Shown here: positions 25,801 through 36,767 of the stretch, one piece after another
How positions within the stretch are numbered: position 1 is the first letter of the stretch
How the letters are laid out: every line of letters starts with the position of its first letter
Assembly (NCBI GenBank): GCA_008360975.2
Contig: CM039196.1
Span: 7,296,263 to 7,360,262, forward strand
Length of the DNA stretch: 64,000 bases
Reading direction: 5' to 3'
From: Lichenostomus cassidix
Lineage: Eukaryota; Chordata; Aves; Passeriformes; Meliphagidae
Notes under the pieces: generated by a model
What the model was told of the DNA's origin: nothing
The model's database searches: none
The model's input: the letters and a program-made list of their open reading frames with translations, nothing else
Made by a program: the position numbers and the translations under genes

Positions 25801-28800
25801 TGCCCACAGCACAAAAAAAAAGAAAAAGTTTTGCTTGGCATTCCCAAAATGCCAAGCACTCACCTGTCTCTGCCATCTGCATAAGGGTTCCTGTGGGAAC
25901 CACCATCCCGTTTGGAGTAGGGAGAGGAGCTGATGTGTTTCACTGCCTGATGACAGCTACACCTTCTGTGAAACCCCCAGCTCTGAGGGAGTCTTGTGCT
26001 CACAGAACAGCAGCACAAATAATTGTGGGGATTTTTTATGTTTAAAATGAGGGCTTTTTTAAACTTCAAGGTACTTATGAAATGTTTTGCTTTGAAGATT
26101 TTATCCTTTATTAAATACAAATAAAATCTGGAATGTTCATTTCATTCAGATTTTTTAAAAACTGTTTTGATATCTGGTACCAAAACCCAGGTATTCTTAA
26201 TCCAAAATACCTGATGAGTTAACATTAATTCACATGTATCTTACATACATTCATTAGTCTGATGTTACATTATTTTAGCAAATCAAAATTTGACAGAAAA
26301 ATTACTCATAGTTCTGGGCACTATGAGAAACCTGCTTTGTGGGCCTTTCTAGCTAGAGCATGCTCCCTGCCTTTTCAAAGGAAAAAGGATCTTGAAGGAA
26401 GGAAGGAGGCTCCACCAAGATCCCAGGAGTGGACAGACCCATTCAGAAGGACGATATAGGGGATTTCCTACATTTACAAGGATTTCCTCTTGGCTTCCTT
26501 CTTTTAAGGAGCAATGTTGTTCCTTGCTCAGTGAGTTCCATTCCTCATTCAAACACTACTCTAGGCTGAGTAAGGCTGAGGAAGCACATAAGGCTGTTAC
26601 TCAGCAGTTGTGTTACTCAGACCACCCATCTCTTGTTAGTTTAACTCCACCCTAGAACATACAGTAACCAGTGAGAGAACAGTCTGGACCATTAATAGGG
26701 GCAGTGAGCCTTTGGCTACTACAGGTTGGTATCATGACACTGACAGCCAGCAAGTTTGACCTCATTCAATGACGTGATACTGGTAAAAATTAATTTTTTA
26801 CGCCCTTTACCTTTATTTTAATTGAATATCAAGCAAACAAATCCTGTAGGAGTGGTGTTAGGAGAGATGTGAATACCCTATTGGATACATTTCTTAGATG
26901 CACCTACATCAGGTGGTAATAATCCCAATGTCTATTTTGATATTTCTTCTCTTATTGAAGAAATAACTGGCATTAACAGATGCTTCTTTTTTAGTTACTT
27001 TTCATTAGGGATTTGCATCTTCACTCTCATAACCAGTTACTGCTTACAGGATCATTAGTCTTGGCTGGAGCAATGATGAATATTTTCCTTAAGTGTGACA
27101 TGTAATCCAGTAATGTTCCCTTCTTTGAGTTATTTCAGAGGCTTAAATAAATTAGGTGTCTGCCCAGGGTGCCCTGCCCTTTGGCCTGTGACATCATTAA
27201 TCAAAATAGCTTTCAATTGGTTACAGTGGGACTTGGGCGCCCATTAACCCCTTGGTGACTGACCCAGAAATTCCTGCTGGGAGGTTCAGTGTTTACCTTC
27301 AAGCACTGTGGTGCTTTTGGGCACACAATCCCCTGTGCAGCCCTACACTAGGCAGTGTGGAACTGGGATCACTAAGCAGGCACTTCTCAATGCCCACACA
27401 GGCTTATATTGCTTGATAGTAACTCAGCTGCTCTGTGTCATTTTTTTTAAGAAGGGCAAACAAAGTTCAGACCATGAAGTAAAGCTCCTGAAAATTTCAG
27501 GCAGACTCTTTTCAGGTTTTATAGAGGGCAATAGTTTGAATTTTCAGGGAGAAATTTTCTCTCTCTCTGTGCGTGTGTGTGTATGTGTTAAACATGTATT
27601 ATATATACAAAATTTAGAAATTGATATGTAGATATAAAACCCATAAGTGCATATTACATAGTAATGTTTTCTGTAAGTGGATGGAATATCAAAATTTGAT
27701 GCTCAGACATCTGAACTTTTTTTCACTTCTACACCAGTCAGCATTTTAATTTATTCCCTTGGTGCTTGGACTAAAACCTACACAGGGGTGGTAATTTTCC
27801 TAACAGACTATTAACTTCTCAAACAATTTTGTTTTTCCTTAATCAGCTCAACTGTGGTTCCCAACCTGTGCTTCTGGCTGGCTATGAAGATGGATCAGTT
27901 GTCCTCTGGAATGTGTCAACGGGAAAAGCATTGAGCCAACTTGTTTGCCACCAGGAGCCAGTGATGAGCCTTGACTTTGACTCGGAGAAGGCCAGGGGGA
28001 TCTCAGGCTCATCTGAAAAGGTGCTTAGCATCTGGAGCCTCAATGAGCAACAGAACCTCCAGGTCAGGATCACTGGCCCTCTAGTGTCATTTATCCCACT
28101 TTGCACTAACAGTTTGATAGACTAAAAAAATATTTAGTCATGAAGAGGAGTTGTTGCAGATCTCTAGCTAATTAATCACAGACTGGTTAGAATGTCTGTG
28201 CTATGTGACTAGACTTAGCTAAAGATGGTGAGGATTTAAAAAAAAAAGAAAAAAACCCTCTCACATGTTTCTGGTTTTACTAAAGTTGCAACAGGCACAC
28301 AGGCCTAGCATTACTCAAGCCATTGCCTCTGTATCTTCATTTATCACATTAGTAGTATCCAGCTCTCAGAATGTCCTAAACATTATAAATGAGTTATAAA
28401 AATGAGAAACAAAGGATTGCTTTTCCAAAGGTTCTGCTTGAATGGCTAGAGCGAGCTTTCCACTGTGGGAAGGACAGAAGTATTCCATTAAATACTTCAC
28501 AAACAGAAAGGAGTAGCCCAGCTAGCGCCAAGAGGACATGAGGTTTAGGTAATCGGCTTCTTTTGGTGCCTGTAGAGCCCAGTTGGAGACACAAAATCAG
28601 GCAATTGGCTGCCCCAGTTTGTGTCTGACCTACAGCACAGACACCAATCATGAGTGGAGGTCATGTAATCCCCAACTCAGGCTGTGCTAGGGAATGGCCA
28701 GAAATACTGCCTTCATCTGGACAACTTCAGCAAGTGCTCCAACAGTGCCAAGGGGTTAAGCAGGATCTGGAAATGTAGGTGTGGAAATGAAGTGCAAAAA

Positions 28801-31800
28801 ACCTTATGAAAATTCAAATAGCCCTTAGCATCTCCACTGCTGAGTGCCGTAACCTTTTTAAAGTGGCAGTGGTCCCATGAGCAATGGAGAGGGCCTGATC
28901 CAGCCCCTGTGTGACCATGTCATCCTTGAGAAGAGAGCTGCTGGATACACCAGTTCATGGAAAAACAATCATTGCTGTTCCAGCTTGCAGCTTTTATGGA
29001 GATTTTTTTAAAGTAGTACAGCAAGTTCACACTGTTCTCTGAGTGGTGCTACAGGAAGAAAAGCACATGCTGGGACATCCAGTGGTGACTCATCACCTGG
29101 GGGACACTGTGAAGGTGTGGAATCTATGAGGCATCACCACAGCACCTGCATTTCTGGGGTGGCAGGACACTAGATGTGTGGTGCAAACACATCCAATTGA
29201 GGTGAAGTTTGGAGGATGTGGCACTCACTGAGGAGGGTCTGAACTTTAATAAAAAATACAACATGGAGTGAAAGAGGCACTCCAGACTCTGAACAAGTAT
29301 TGAAGGTGTTCTAAGCCACGAGTCTGATACACAGTGGTCATGGTTTGGGTTTGTTGGGTTTTTGGTCATGTTTGCCCTCCCACTGCCCAGCCTTCCCCTG
29401 CTTGTCACCATCTGTACCAGGTGTCCTTAACTGAGGGAAGGGAAGGAGGATGAGAACTCCAGTAAGAAACTTGGTATTGAGACTTGTTCTCTAAGGTCAA
29501 GGTGACAGAAATCTGACATCATGACAGGCTTCTTAAATTTTCAAATACTCTTGTGGTGGAGAGAAAGCTGTCCTTTTATATTAATTACAGCATAACTTTT
29601 TACCTAAATACAAAGAAAATATTGCTCTTTACAGCACAGTTCAGTTACAAGTTAACTGTATGCAGGGCTACAGGTACAACTCGTGGGAAAAACAATTGTT
29701 CACCTGAAATATTCCAGGTATTTTTTTTCACAAGGTATTCCAATTCCCAGGAGATGTAGGATTTCTTCTTCCTCAGAAGAAATTTAAATGCCAAGTATTA
29801 TAAGCTACAAGCGATGTTCCTGTGCTTCATGGGAGTATGAATGCCCTAATAAAATGCATCTTTCATATGAGCACAAGAGATTGTCAAGGACATAGATTAA
29901 GTTTTTTTCCACTATTACATTAATAATATAAACCAGATGGGGATTTTCTTTTCCCTGACATTCCAGGTACCTGAGGTAATGGTAGACGTTGGAAAGCCAC
30001 TCAGTGGCACATTATTTTTATTCTAAAAGGTTTTAATAAGTAACCGTGGTGCACAGCTATCTGCCGTTGGAGAAGGAATGATGCAATGATGGTACTGCAT
30101 CTCTGTTTTAAGTGGCAGTGTGCCAGTGTGTCAATGAATAGATGATGAAGGTAACTGCAGAGTTTATTGCTATGGGGAAAGTTTGGTGTATTGTCTTCTA
30201 CAGGAAAGTTGCTGAAATCATCACTGTCAGCAAATGACGTGATTGGTTATGAGCCTTCTGATTTGGATGAGATAGTGTAATTATGTGCTGATGTTTGTGG
30301 TAGAATGTAGGAGGTAAACAGCTTCTGCAGGTGAATAAACAAAGCAGAACTAAGAAATCTGATAAGCACAGAAGCTTCTTTATATATTACAAGAGAAAAA
30401 AATCCTATAAGCTGTAATGTCAGTTTTGTGGGTTTGGTTGCTGAGGCTTTTCCCCCAAATGCTGAAGCTTAGTCTGTTTTTATTTTGGCTATTTTCCTAA
30501 TAAGCAGAGGGCTTAAAGACATGCTTTGGGTGTAGATGCAAGTGTCCTTGGTCACGACTGGCTGAAAGCAGCTCACCTGTTTTTACCTCTTTGTTTTCTC
30601 AATTACAAGCTGGTTTTCTGGTTAGGAAATTCTGTTGATATTTGACTGCTGTAGTTAGTGACTTACTGTAATAAGTCCCAGGATGGCACAAATCCTGGCA
30701 AGGATTTCACCTGGCTGCATATACCTTGAGCAAGTTTCCTCCTTTGTGTTGCTTTTCTCTCTCACTCTCTCACTCTTGTATTTGCAGATCGTGCACAAAT
30801 GCCCACTGTTCCCTCATGTTCCATAGCCAAGAGGCATCACTATTACAGGCTTCCTTTTCAAGTTGTAGCTTGCTGAGGACATGCCATTTCTCCAGTCGCC
30901 CTGATTTTGCTGTATGGATCTTGCCCACATAATTGACACTAACGATGGGAGCACCACGCCCAGGATTGGTTATAGCCATTAGCTAATAATGCCAGTTACA
31001 GAGTAAGGCCCATCTTACATTTGCCAGGCTGGTGATGTAAGGAATAAATCCTTGCCAGGACGTTTACACCAACAAAAATTCCACTGAGACCATGCTGCAT
31101 TAGGCCAATCCTGGGGAGTGTGGAACATATATACTAACAAAAAGCACAGGTTTTACAGTAGCAGCCCCACAAAAAGGCCCCCATACAGCCTCCTACTTCT
31201 CATTAGGCTTGAGCAAAACTTGCTGTCTTCTGTTCTGAATTCATTGTAGACACATTCTTCAGGTCCTCTTTAAAAAAAGAATGTATAGAGCATGTGAGAA
31301 GCATGTCAAGTTTCATTCAGCCTTTTGTCTTACCAAACTGCAAGCTTTGCTATTTTGTATTTGGTATATGTAAGCTTTGATACAGGCTTAAGGAGACAGT
31401 GGCATTAACGTAATTTCCAATTGTATTTATAAACAGCAGTTCAGGGCCAGCTTTAAACCAAAGGTGTTTTGGCCATTGTGACAGAAGCTGGGCTATTCCA
31501 ATACACACACAAACACACACACACACACACACACACTTGCATATTCTGCATGTGTTTCAGAGGCAGATTGCTCCCTCATGCAAGTTACCTGAGGTGAGAA
31601 TAGCAAAGGTGTATTATGCGGAGCTTTTTCTCTGTGTTTCAACAGAAACTTGTGTCAGTGAAGTGAAAACTTTTCTTTCCAGGGGCTAAGTCCTGTGCAG
31701 CCCCAGTGCCTTCTGAAGGAAGCCAAATGTCTCCCAATTTAATTGTGCCCCTCAGAAACCTGTGCTCCAGCAGTCTCCAAACAGTAACAAAAGGCTTCCA

Positions 31801-32713
31801 AGACTGCAATCAGTAACTTGGCCATAATCCCCTCCTTGGATTTGGTGTAAATAGAAGTCTCTTGGGAAGTAGTACTAGAAATACAGATTTCCTGACTGTG
31901 TAACCCAATTCCTGGAAGCATTCCTTTCTCAAGACTGAGGTAAATGCTACAACAGCTTCTTGAGGGTTTTGTGAGGGGCCACAGTAGTAGAAGTAGTAGT
32001 GAGTAGTAGCAGGTAGCTTAAACCTCAGCTCAGAAGAGTCTCAGCCTGGGAATATTGCAGAAGTAGGGAAAATAGGTGAATGTTGCAGCTCAGACAAGAA
32101 TAGCTGGAAGAAAAGGGCAAAGCTGTGTAGTCTGGTGCTGAAAAGATCTTGACTCAGAGCATTACTTGTGACAATATATATAGCTTTAAATGCAAAATAA
32201 ACTAAAAACATACAAGGGATGGGTTTATTTTTTGAGAATTGCTCTGGAGATGGGAGGCTCAAGTTAAGGTGTTTTCTGTCTCTGTCTATTGTTGTTCTCA
32301 CTAAGCACCATCCACCACGTGGTTAGAAGCTCCATGCTCTCCCTGTGTGACACTGGTGTGTTGGGTGGGCACTACACCTGCTCTCAAAAGATTCCTTTTG
32401 CATCTGTTTTGAACAATTAGAGCTCATCTGTAACTTTTTCCCACAGGTTTACAAAACACACAAACTTGTCAACGCTGGCATATCTGATATCACCATCCGT
32501 CCAGACAAGAAGATTTTGGCAACAGCAGGGTGGGATCATCGCATCAGGATCTTTGGCTGGAAAAAGCTGAAGCCCTTGGCAGTGCTGGACTATCACACAG
32601 GAACAGTCCATTGCGTGTCCTTCTCAGATCACAGCAACCCCCGAGAGAGACTGCTGGCAGCTGGCTCCAAAGATCAGCGCATCAGTGTCTGGTCAATATA
32701 TGCTCAGACGTGA
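16760..32713 (+). CDS. GNB1L: GNB1L, WD40-repeat protein (six coding exons, 328 aa)
   Basis: Coding exons are 16760-16875, 17124-17249, 19222-19384, 23053-23151, 27847-28062 and 32447-32713. Their 987 bases join in frame into 328 residues plus stop; the human protein is 327. The sequence matches GNB1L: N-terminal PPPDPQFVLRG, then WD-type blades ending in IHVWNL, ICLWDLAEGR, VVLWNV, LSIWSL, IRIFGW and ISVWSI. All introns are GT-AG. The start is the ATG giving MALPPPDPQ, which matches the family N-terminus. GNB1L is related to yeast Asa1 and is reported to act with the TTT co-chaperone in maturation of PIKK kinases such as ATR. The protein is expected to be soluble, without signal peptide or membrane span. 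It lies tail to tail with TBX1, as in mammals. No frameshift or internal stop was seen. Confidence 0.97.
17124..17249 (+). CDS. GNB1L: GNB1L coding exon 2
   Basis: The acceptor CTGCCAG ends at 17123 and the donor is GTTAGC at 17250. It encodes residues 40-80, with the split codons Gly39 and Ser81. It carries the WD-like IHVWNLKTHR closing blade 1 and the GH-like LDGHGRK opening blade 2. The donor lacks the usual A at +3, so it is slightly weak, but both reading-frame junctions fit the human protein. Confidence 0.93.
17250..19221 (+). other. GNB1L intron 2
   Basis: Intron of about 2.0 kb. A GC-richer block at about 18350-18660 gives open frames of 90-142 codons on both strands, with no recognisable domain and no splice-site support. 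Nothing else stands out. Confidence 0.7.
19222..19384 (+). CDS. GNB1L: GNB1L coding exon 3
   Basis: The acceptor TGTAACAG ends at 19221 and the donor is GTAGGA at 19385. It encodes residues 82-135, including the highly conserved GRDQRICLWDLAEGR (human GRDLKLCLWDLAEGR) and VGFCRCSLL. It ends in phase 0 at Glu-Glu, before VQILELPSK in the next exon. Confidence 0.95.
19385..23052 (+). other. GNB1L intron 3
   Basis: Intron of about 3.7 kb, AT-rich, with a poly-A run near 22335. No recognisable exon, RNA gene or mobile element was seen. Confidence 0.7.
23053..23151 (+). CDS. GNB1L: GNB1L coding exon 4
   Basis: The acceptor CTGATGTCAG ends at 23052 and the donor is GTAAGG at 23152. Its 99 bases encode residues 136-168, with both boundaries in phase 0. 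VQILELPSKTSVC and AKLGMPMCLKLWQ match human VQILEMPSKTSVC and AKLGMPMCLRLWQ nearly residue for residue. Confidence 0.96.
25832..25858. repeat. Inverted repeat, 10-base arms, 7-base loop
   Basis: TGCTTGGCAT and ATGCCAAGCA flank TCCCAAA. It is a small perfect hairpin inside GNB1L intron 4, and no gene assignment is possible. Confidence 0.8.
27557..27588 (+). repeat. CT/TG microsatellite
   Basis: A run of CT dinucleotides passes into imperfect GTGTGT with single interruptions, about 260 bases upstream of GNB1L exon 5. Confidence 0.85.
27847..28062 (+). CDS. GNB1L: GNB1L coding exon 5
   Basis: The acceptor TTCCTTAATCAG ends at 27846 and the donor is GTCAGG at 28063. Its 216 bases encode residues 169-240 in phase 0/0. 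It carries LLAGYEDGSVVLWNV (human LLAGYEDGSVVLWDV) and DFDSEKARGISGS, two successive WD blades. This is the most conserved exon of the gene. Confidence 0.97.
28063..32446 (+). other. GNB1L intron 5
   Basis: Intron of about 4.4 kb with a CA microsatellite (31503-31536) and short AGT repeats near 31985-32010. No recognisable exon or mobile element. Confidence 0.7.
31503..31536 (+). repeat. CA microsatellite
   Basis: About 17 CA dinucleotides with one AA interruption. Confidence 0.9.
32447..32713 (+). CDS. GNB1L: GNB1L terminal coding exon 6
   Basis: The acceptor TTTTTCCCACAG ends at 32446 and the stop TGA is at 32711-32713. It encodes residues 241-328. ITIRPDKKILATAGWDHRIR and LLAAGSKDQRISVWS match the end of human GNB1L (ATAGWDHRIR, LLAAGSKDQRISLWS). 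It contains the last two blades; the C-terminal IYAQT replaces human LYPRA. Confidence 0.97.
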   Translation, partial: VYKTHKLVNAGISDITIRPDKKILATAGWDHRIRIFGWKKLKPLAVLDYHTGTVHCVSFSDHSNPRERLLAAGSKDQRISVWSIYAQT

Positions 32714-34075
32714 CATGTTCTGCACTGCCATGGACTAGGAAAACAGGACTGGACAAGCAATTCCTAACACTGTAATTCAAACATGGATGTGGGGAAGTGG
32801 TAGAATCTGTCTCCAGGATCAAGTGAAAGTCTGAGGTTAATTCTTATGCTGCTAATTTAAGCTGTAAGTTTTTTCTTCCAGAGAGGGAAGTGGATTTTTA
32901 AAATTCCTAACAAGCAGAACAAGGCCAGTCACAAAGAAAGAACCCAGAAGTTGCTTTGGGTTCTTCTACAGGTCTTGCTGCAGCTTTTCTTTGGCAGGTT
33001 GCTGACATAACTTTTGTCAATATCTTTTGTAAAAAAGGACTGGAATCCCTCAAACTGTGGTGGGGGCAGAAAACGTCTGTTTGTAAGTCATTTATGTATC
33101 CAAGAATCTGAATCAGTGTAAAGTATCACTTTCTTGAAAATTTATAGCCATTAAACCACCTCCAGTGGTTTCTCATTGTCAGTTACTTTTTCTTCCCCCT
33201 AACTGAAAGGCTATCAGAACACCCTTGATTTGTTCACACTTCTGTCAGTTTCTAACTTAAACCAACAGCCAGGAATGTGACTAGGGACGGCCTTTGGCAT
33301 TTATGAATTTCATTATGTCTGCTGTCACCTCAAGCCTCACAATTAATCACAAGAAAGAAAGGGAAAAATCTTCTCCTGCACTGCACTGCAAAGCTATGTA
33401 AAGCCTTTTTCAGAGCCAGTGCTAAATCCTTTCCATAGACTGATGAGCTGAAGGATTTAAACTCGGCAATCCAATTAGCGCCCTTCTCCTTGGAGAGTTA
33501 GGGGTAAGTTTCAGCATGGCAAGTCTGGGATTCAGCTGCACAACTCCCATTAACATTTAGGGGAATTGCATGGGTAAATCCTTATCCACACACTGTGAGG
33601 CTCCATTAAATTGTCATCTCTACAGTCATAGAAGCTGAAATTCATTCATGAAGGGTTTTTTTGCTTGACTCATGAAGCAGTATTTGCATTCTTCTTATGC
33701 GTATTAGACACACACACCAGTGTGCTCAGAGCCAGGGTACTGCTGGATTTGGTCACAAAGCTGTAGTGACAACTGTGTCCAGGCTGTGCACTGTTGACAC
33801 TTTATTGGAAATAGTTGTTTCTGCTCTGTAGAGAGGTGAAAATCAAAGAAAAAGTGACCAAAAGGGAACAGCAACATCAAAGACTTTAGAAGTTGTTTCA
33901 GGAAAAACACACATGCAAATTAAGGTCTGTGTCTGTTATCCAGCTGTGTCTTGCAGGCAGGGAATACTGCTGGACTGAAATCCTTAAGCACCCAGCCTGA
34001 CGTTCTTTACACTAAAACACAGAATCAGATACTGTTGCTAGGCTTTTCTAAATAAAACGTGGCCTTACACATTTT
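32714..34075 (+). other. GNB1L: Probable GNB1L 3' UTR
   Basis: Non-coding sequence after the GNB1L stop. Candidate poly(A) signals are ATTAAA at 33150-33155 and AATAAA at 34051-34056; the latter would give a 3' UTR of about 1.36 kb. The end is inferred only from these hexamers. Confidence 0.45.
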
Positions 34076-36748
34076 GGAGTGTGATGACACTTTAAATAAT
34101 GCATTTCTTTGATTATTTCTGTACTATTCAGTAGCTGCACAGAGGATCACATTGCAGTTGAAAGTTAAAGCCTAATTTTGAGTGATCCCGAGTCAAGGGG
34201 AGGTGATGGTGTTCATTACATCTAGCAGGCAGAGTTGCACATCTCCACCCATTATCCACCTCCCACACAGAAGAGGAGCTGCCCCCACTGTTCAAGCAGC
34301 TCCAGCCACAGCCTTGTGGTATGAGATGGGGTCATTCTCCATCAGGAGCTTCCAGCACAAGCCTGCTGCTGGAAGAAACCTTTTCTTTTGTTCTTTTCCC
34401 CCTCCTTAAAGTAGGTCAGAATTGACATAAACAATGAAAAAAAATACATGGAGAAAGCATTGTTGTGTGGGGTCCAGGGGCCTGGCCTAAGGAGTTTGCA
34501 CAAAGCTTTCCTTTTGCCTGTGCTGTCTGGTACTACACCACACATGTGGCTCAGAGGGTGCAAACATTCCTCTTCTCCGTGGCAGCAAACAGCAGCCTGC
34601 TCTATTGGGCAGTTTCCAGAAAATGGAGCTGTAAGTTTAATGCTCATCCAGGAAAGGGAATCCAGGGCTCACCCATCTTGGGGAAATGGTTAGTGTAGGA
34701 AACAATTTTTGATGCAAATACTCTGGCATTAGCACAGTGGCATCCCTCTGGAAAGAAAGGATTAATACCCCATGCCTTATTAAGAGAATCATTAGATCAG
34801 AGCCTGAAAGTTAGGCACTCTTGAGTATATTTCCTCTGAAAATTGCCATTTGCTGTCAATATCTGTGTCTAAAGTAATTAGGGAGACTCATAAGGAATGT
34901 TTAGATTTATGAATGGGTCTTTTGGAAGATACTCTAAAGATTACTGGGTGTTTACATCTAACTTACTGGCTTTTGCTGGGAGTTACATATTTATGTTTGT
35001 CTGATTATGTAGAATTACAAACAAACTTAGTCATGCAAGTACAAATTGAAAATGACGTGAACTACATCTCCCTAGCAGGCAGACACACAAGTGAGCATTT
35101 CATCAGCTTCATAAGGAAGGACACAGGTTGCAGGGCTGCTTGCAAGAACAGACCCATCCTATACATCCCATTACCAAAGCACTATCCATGCCATATTTTG
35201 TCACATTACAGTTAATTCATTAACATAACAGTAGTGATATACACTACTGATTCTATTTAAACACCCAGTAAACAGATTTTTGTTTCACATTATAGTTTCC
35301 TTGAAATGAGCAACCAGACTACTCTAGTTTGATTTAGAGTTGAGCCTAAATGCCATAGTTTGATTGTGAATTACAGTCTTCCAAAAGTTTATTTGCTTAA
35401 GGAACTAACCTGGACTTCCCCAAAGAAAAATGGTTTCCAACAGGATGGACAGTCTGTATTACTACAGACTGAAAAACACAGTTGTCTGATTATAACTGTA
35501 AAATACAGTTGTCTGATTGCATCTAAGAAATTCACCCTTTTTTTTAATACAAAAAATAATTTAAAGCTCTTTACTATTGTGCCATGAGCATGGTTGTCAC
35601 TCAAGATTTCCACTGACTTGCTGGCAGAAGATTGTGAGTGAAAAACCACCTTAAGGTGCTGGAGTTAGCTCTGAAATCTCACCTGCCAGAAAGGAACAGG
35701 GCTAGCCTGTACCTGGCCTAGAGGATTCAGGAGTGAAGGTGATGACAGCTAAATTATTACAAAAGGCTTCCTCCCAAGAATCACTGTCTTTGGCACCATG
35801 AGAGGGAAGAAAGCAACCAGCATTTGGAAAGTAATGGAAATAAATCCCAAACACTAGCATTTGTGCAGCAATTACATGGAGTATTTATCACCACTGGAAT
35901 GAATGGTGATCTCTGACCTTCTAACATTATTTGCAAATGAATCCATTAGTTACAACTGCTTCTCTTATCAGTACACAAGCCATAAAGCATTGCAGTCCTT
36001 AGTGTAGATGAGCAAGGGAAGAGAAGATTAGTTGTGTTTGTAGTAACGAGTGAAAAAGGAAGTAGGCTGGGGGCACGCAATGAGACAGTTGTTAAATTTA
36101 GTCCTTTAGAATGCAATTGCTACAGCAAGCCAAAGAATAACTGCAGCTTGACTTGGACTGTAGCAAAGGCTTGAGTTTAAAAGAGCAGATTTTTGTAGTT
36201 AAGTCAACACTGGCTTCTGGACTGCTTTTGTTTTTAACATATTTAAGATGCATCTACAAAGCCAACTTACAAATTAATAAATCTTTCCTTTAATTCAGTC
36301 TGCCAAGAACAAAGATAGAACATTAACTACTGCAGGAGCCATGTTAGTGATGTAAACCAAAGGTCTGGGGATTAAACAAGGATTACTGAGCGCTAAATCA
36401 ATGTGTTTCCTTTTCTGGCTGTGTGTCTGTGGTGTGAAAGTATGGATCATCACATAAAACACGGCACATGACTGCCTGGATTAATACTAGACAATATTAC
36501 GGCAGTGCTGAGACACAAAGTGTGATGTTCAAGCATGACCACTGTGCTACCAAGTGACAGCCATGACTAAGGAAGAAGGCAGGGAGGTTTCTGCTGCTGT
36601 GTAGTATTCTGAAATTCCAGCCTGGGTCCCCCTACTATAGTTTTTCCAAGTAAACTTGGCTGTGCTTGTCCACGTCCTACTCTTCTGGGGCATGCTGGAG
36701 GTTTCTTTTATAATGTGACAAAAGCTACCCAGAATTGAGATCATCCTT

Positions 36749-36767
36749 GGGGGGGGGGGGGGAGGGG
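36749..36767 (+). repeat. Poly-G run with G-quadruplex potential
   Basis: Fourteen G bases, one A, then four G. Confidence 0.9.

Larger units (their letters stand above)
23152..27846 (+). other. GNB1L intron 4
   Basis: Intron of about 4.7 kb. It contains a 10-base-arm inverted repeat (25832-25858) and a CT/TG microsatellite (27557-27588), listed separately. Open frames such as one of 103 codons on the minus strand at 24482-24793 carry no recognisable domain. Confidence 0.7.
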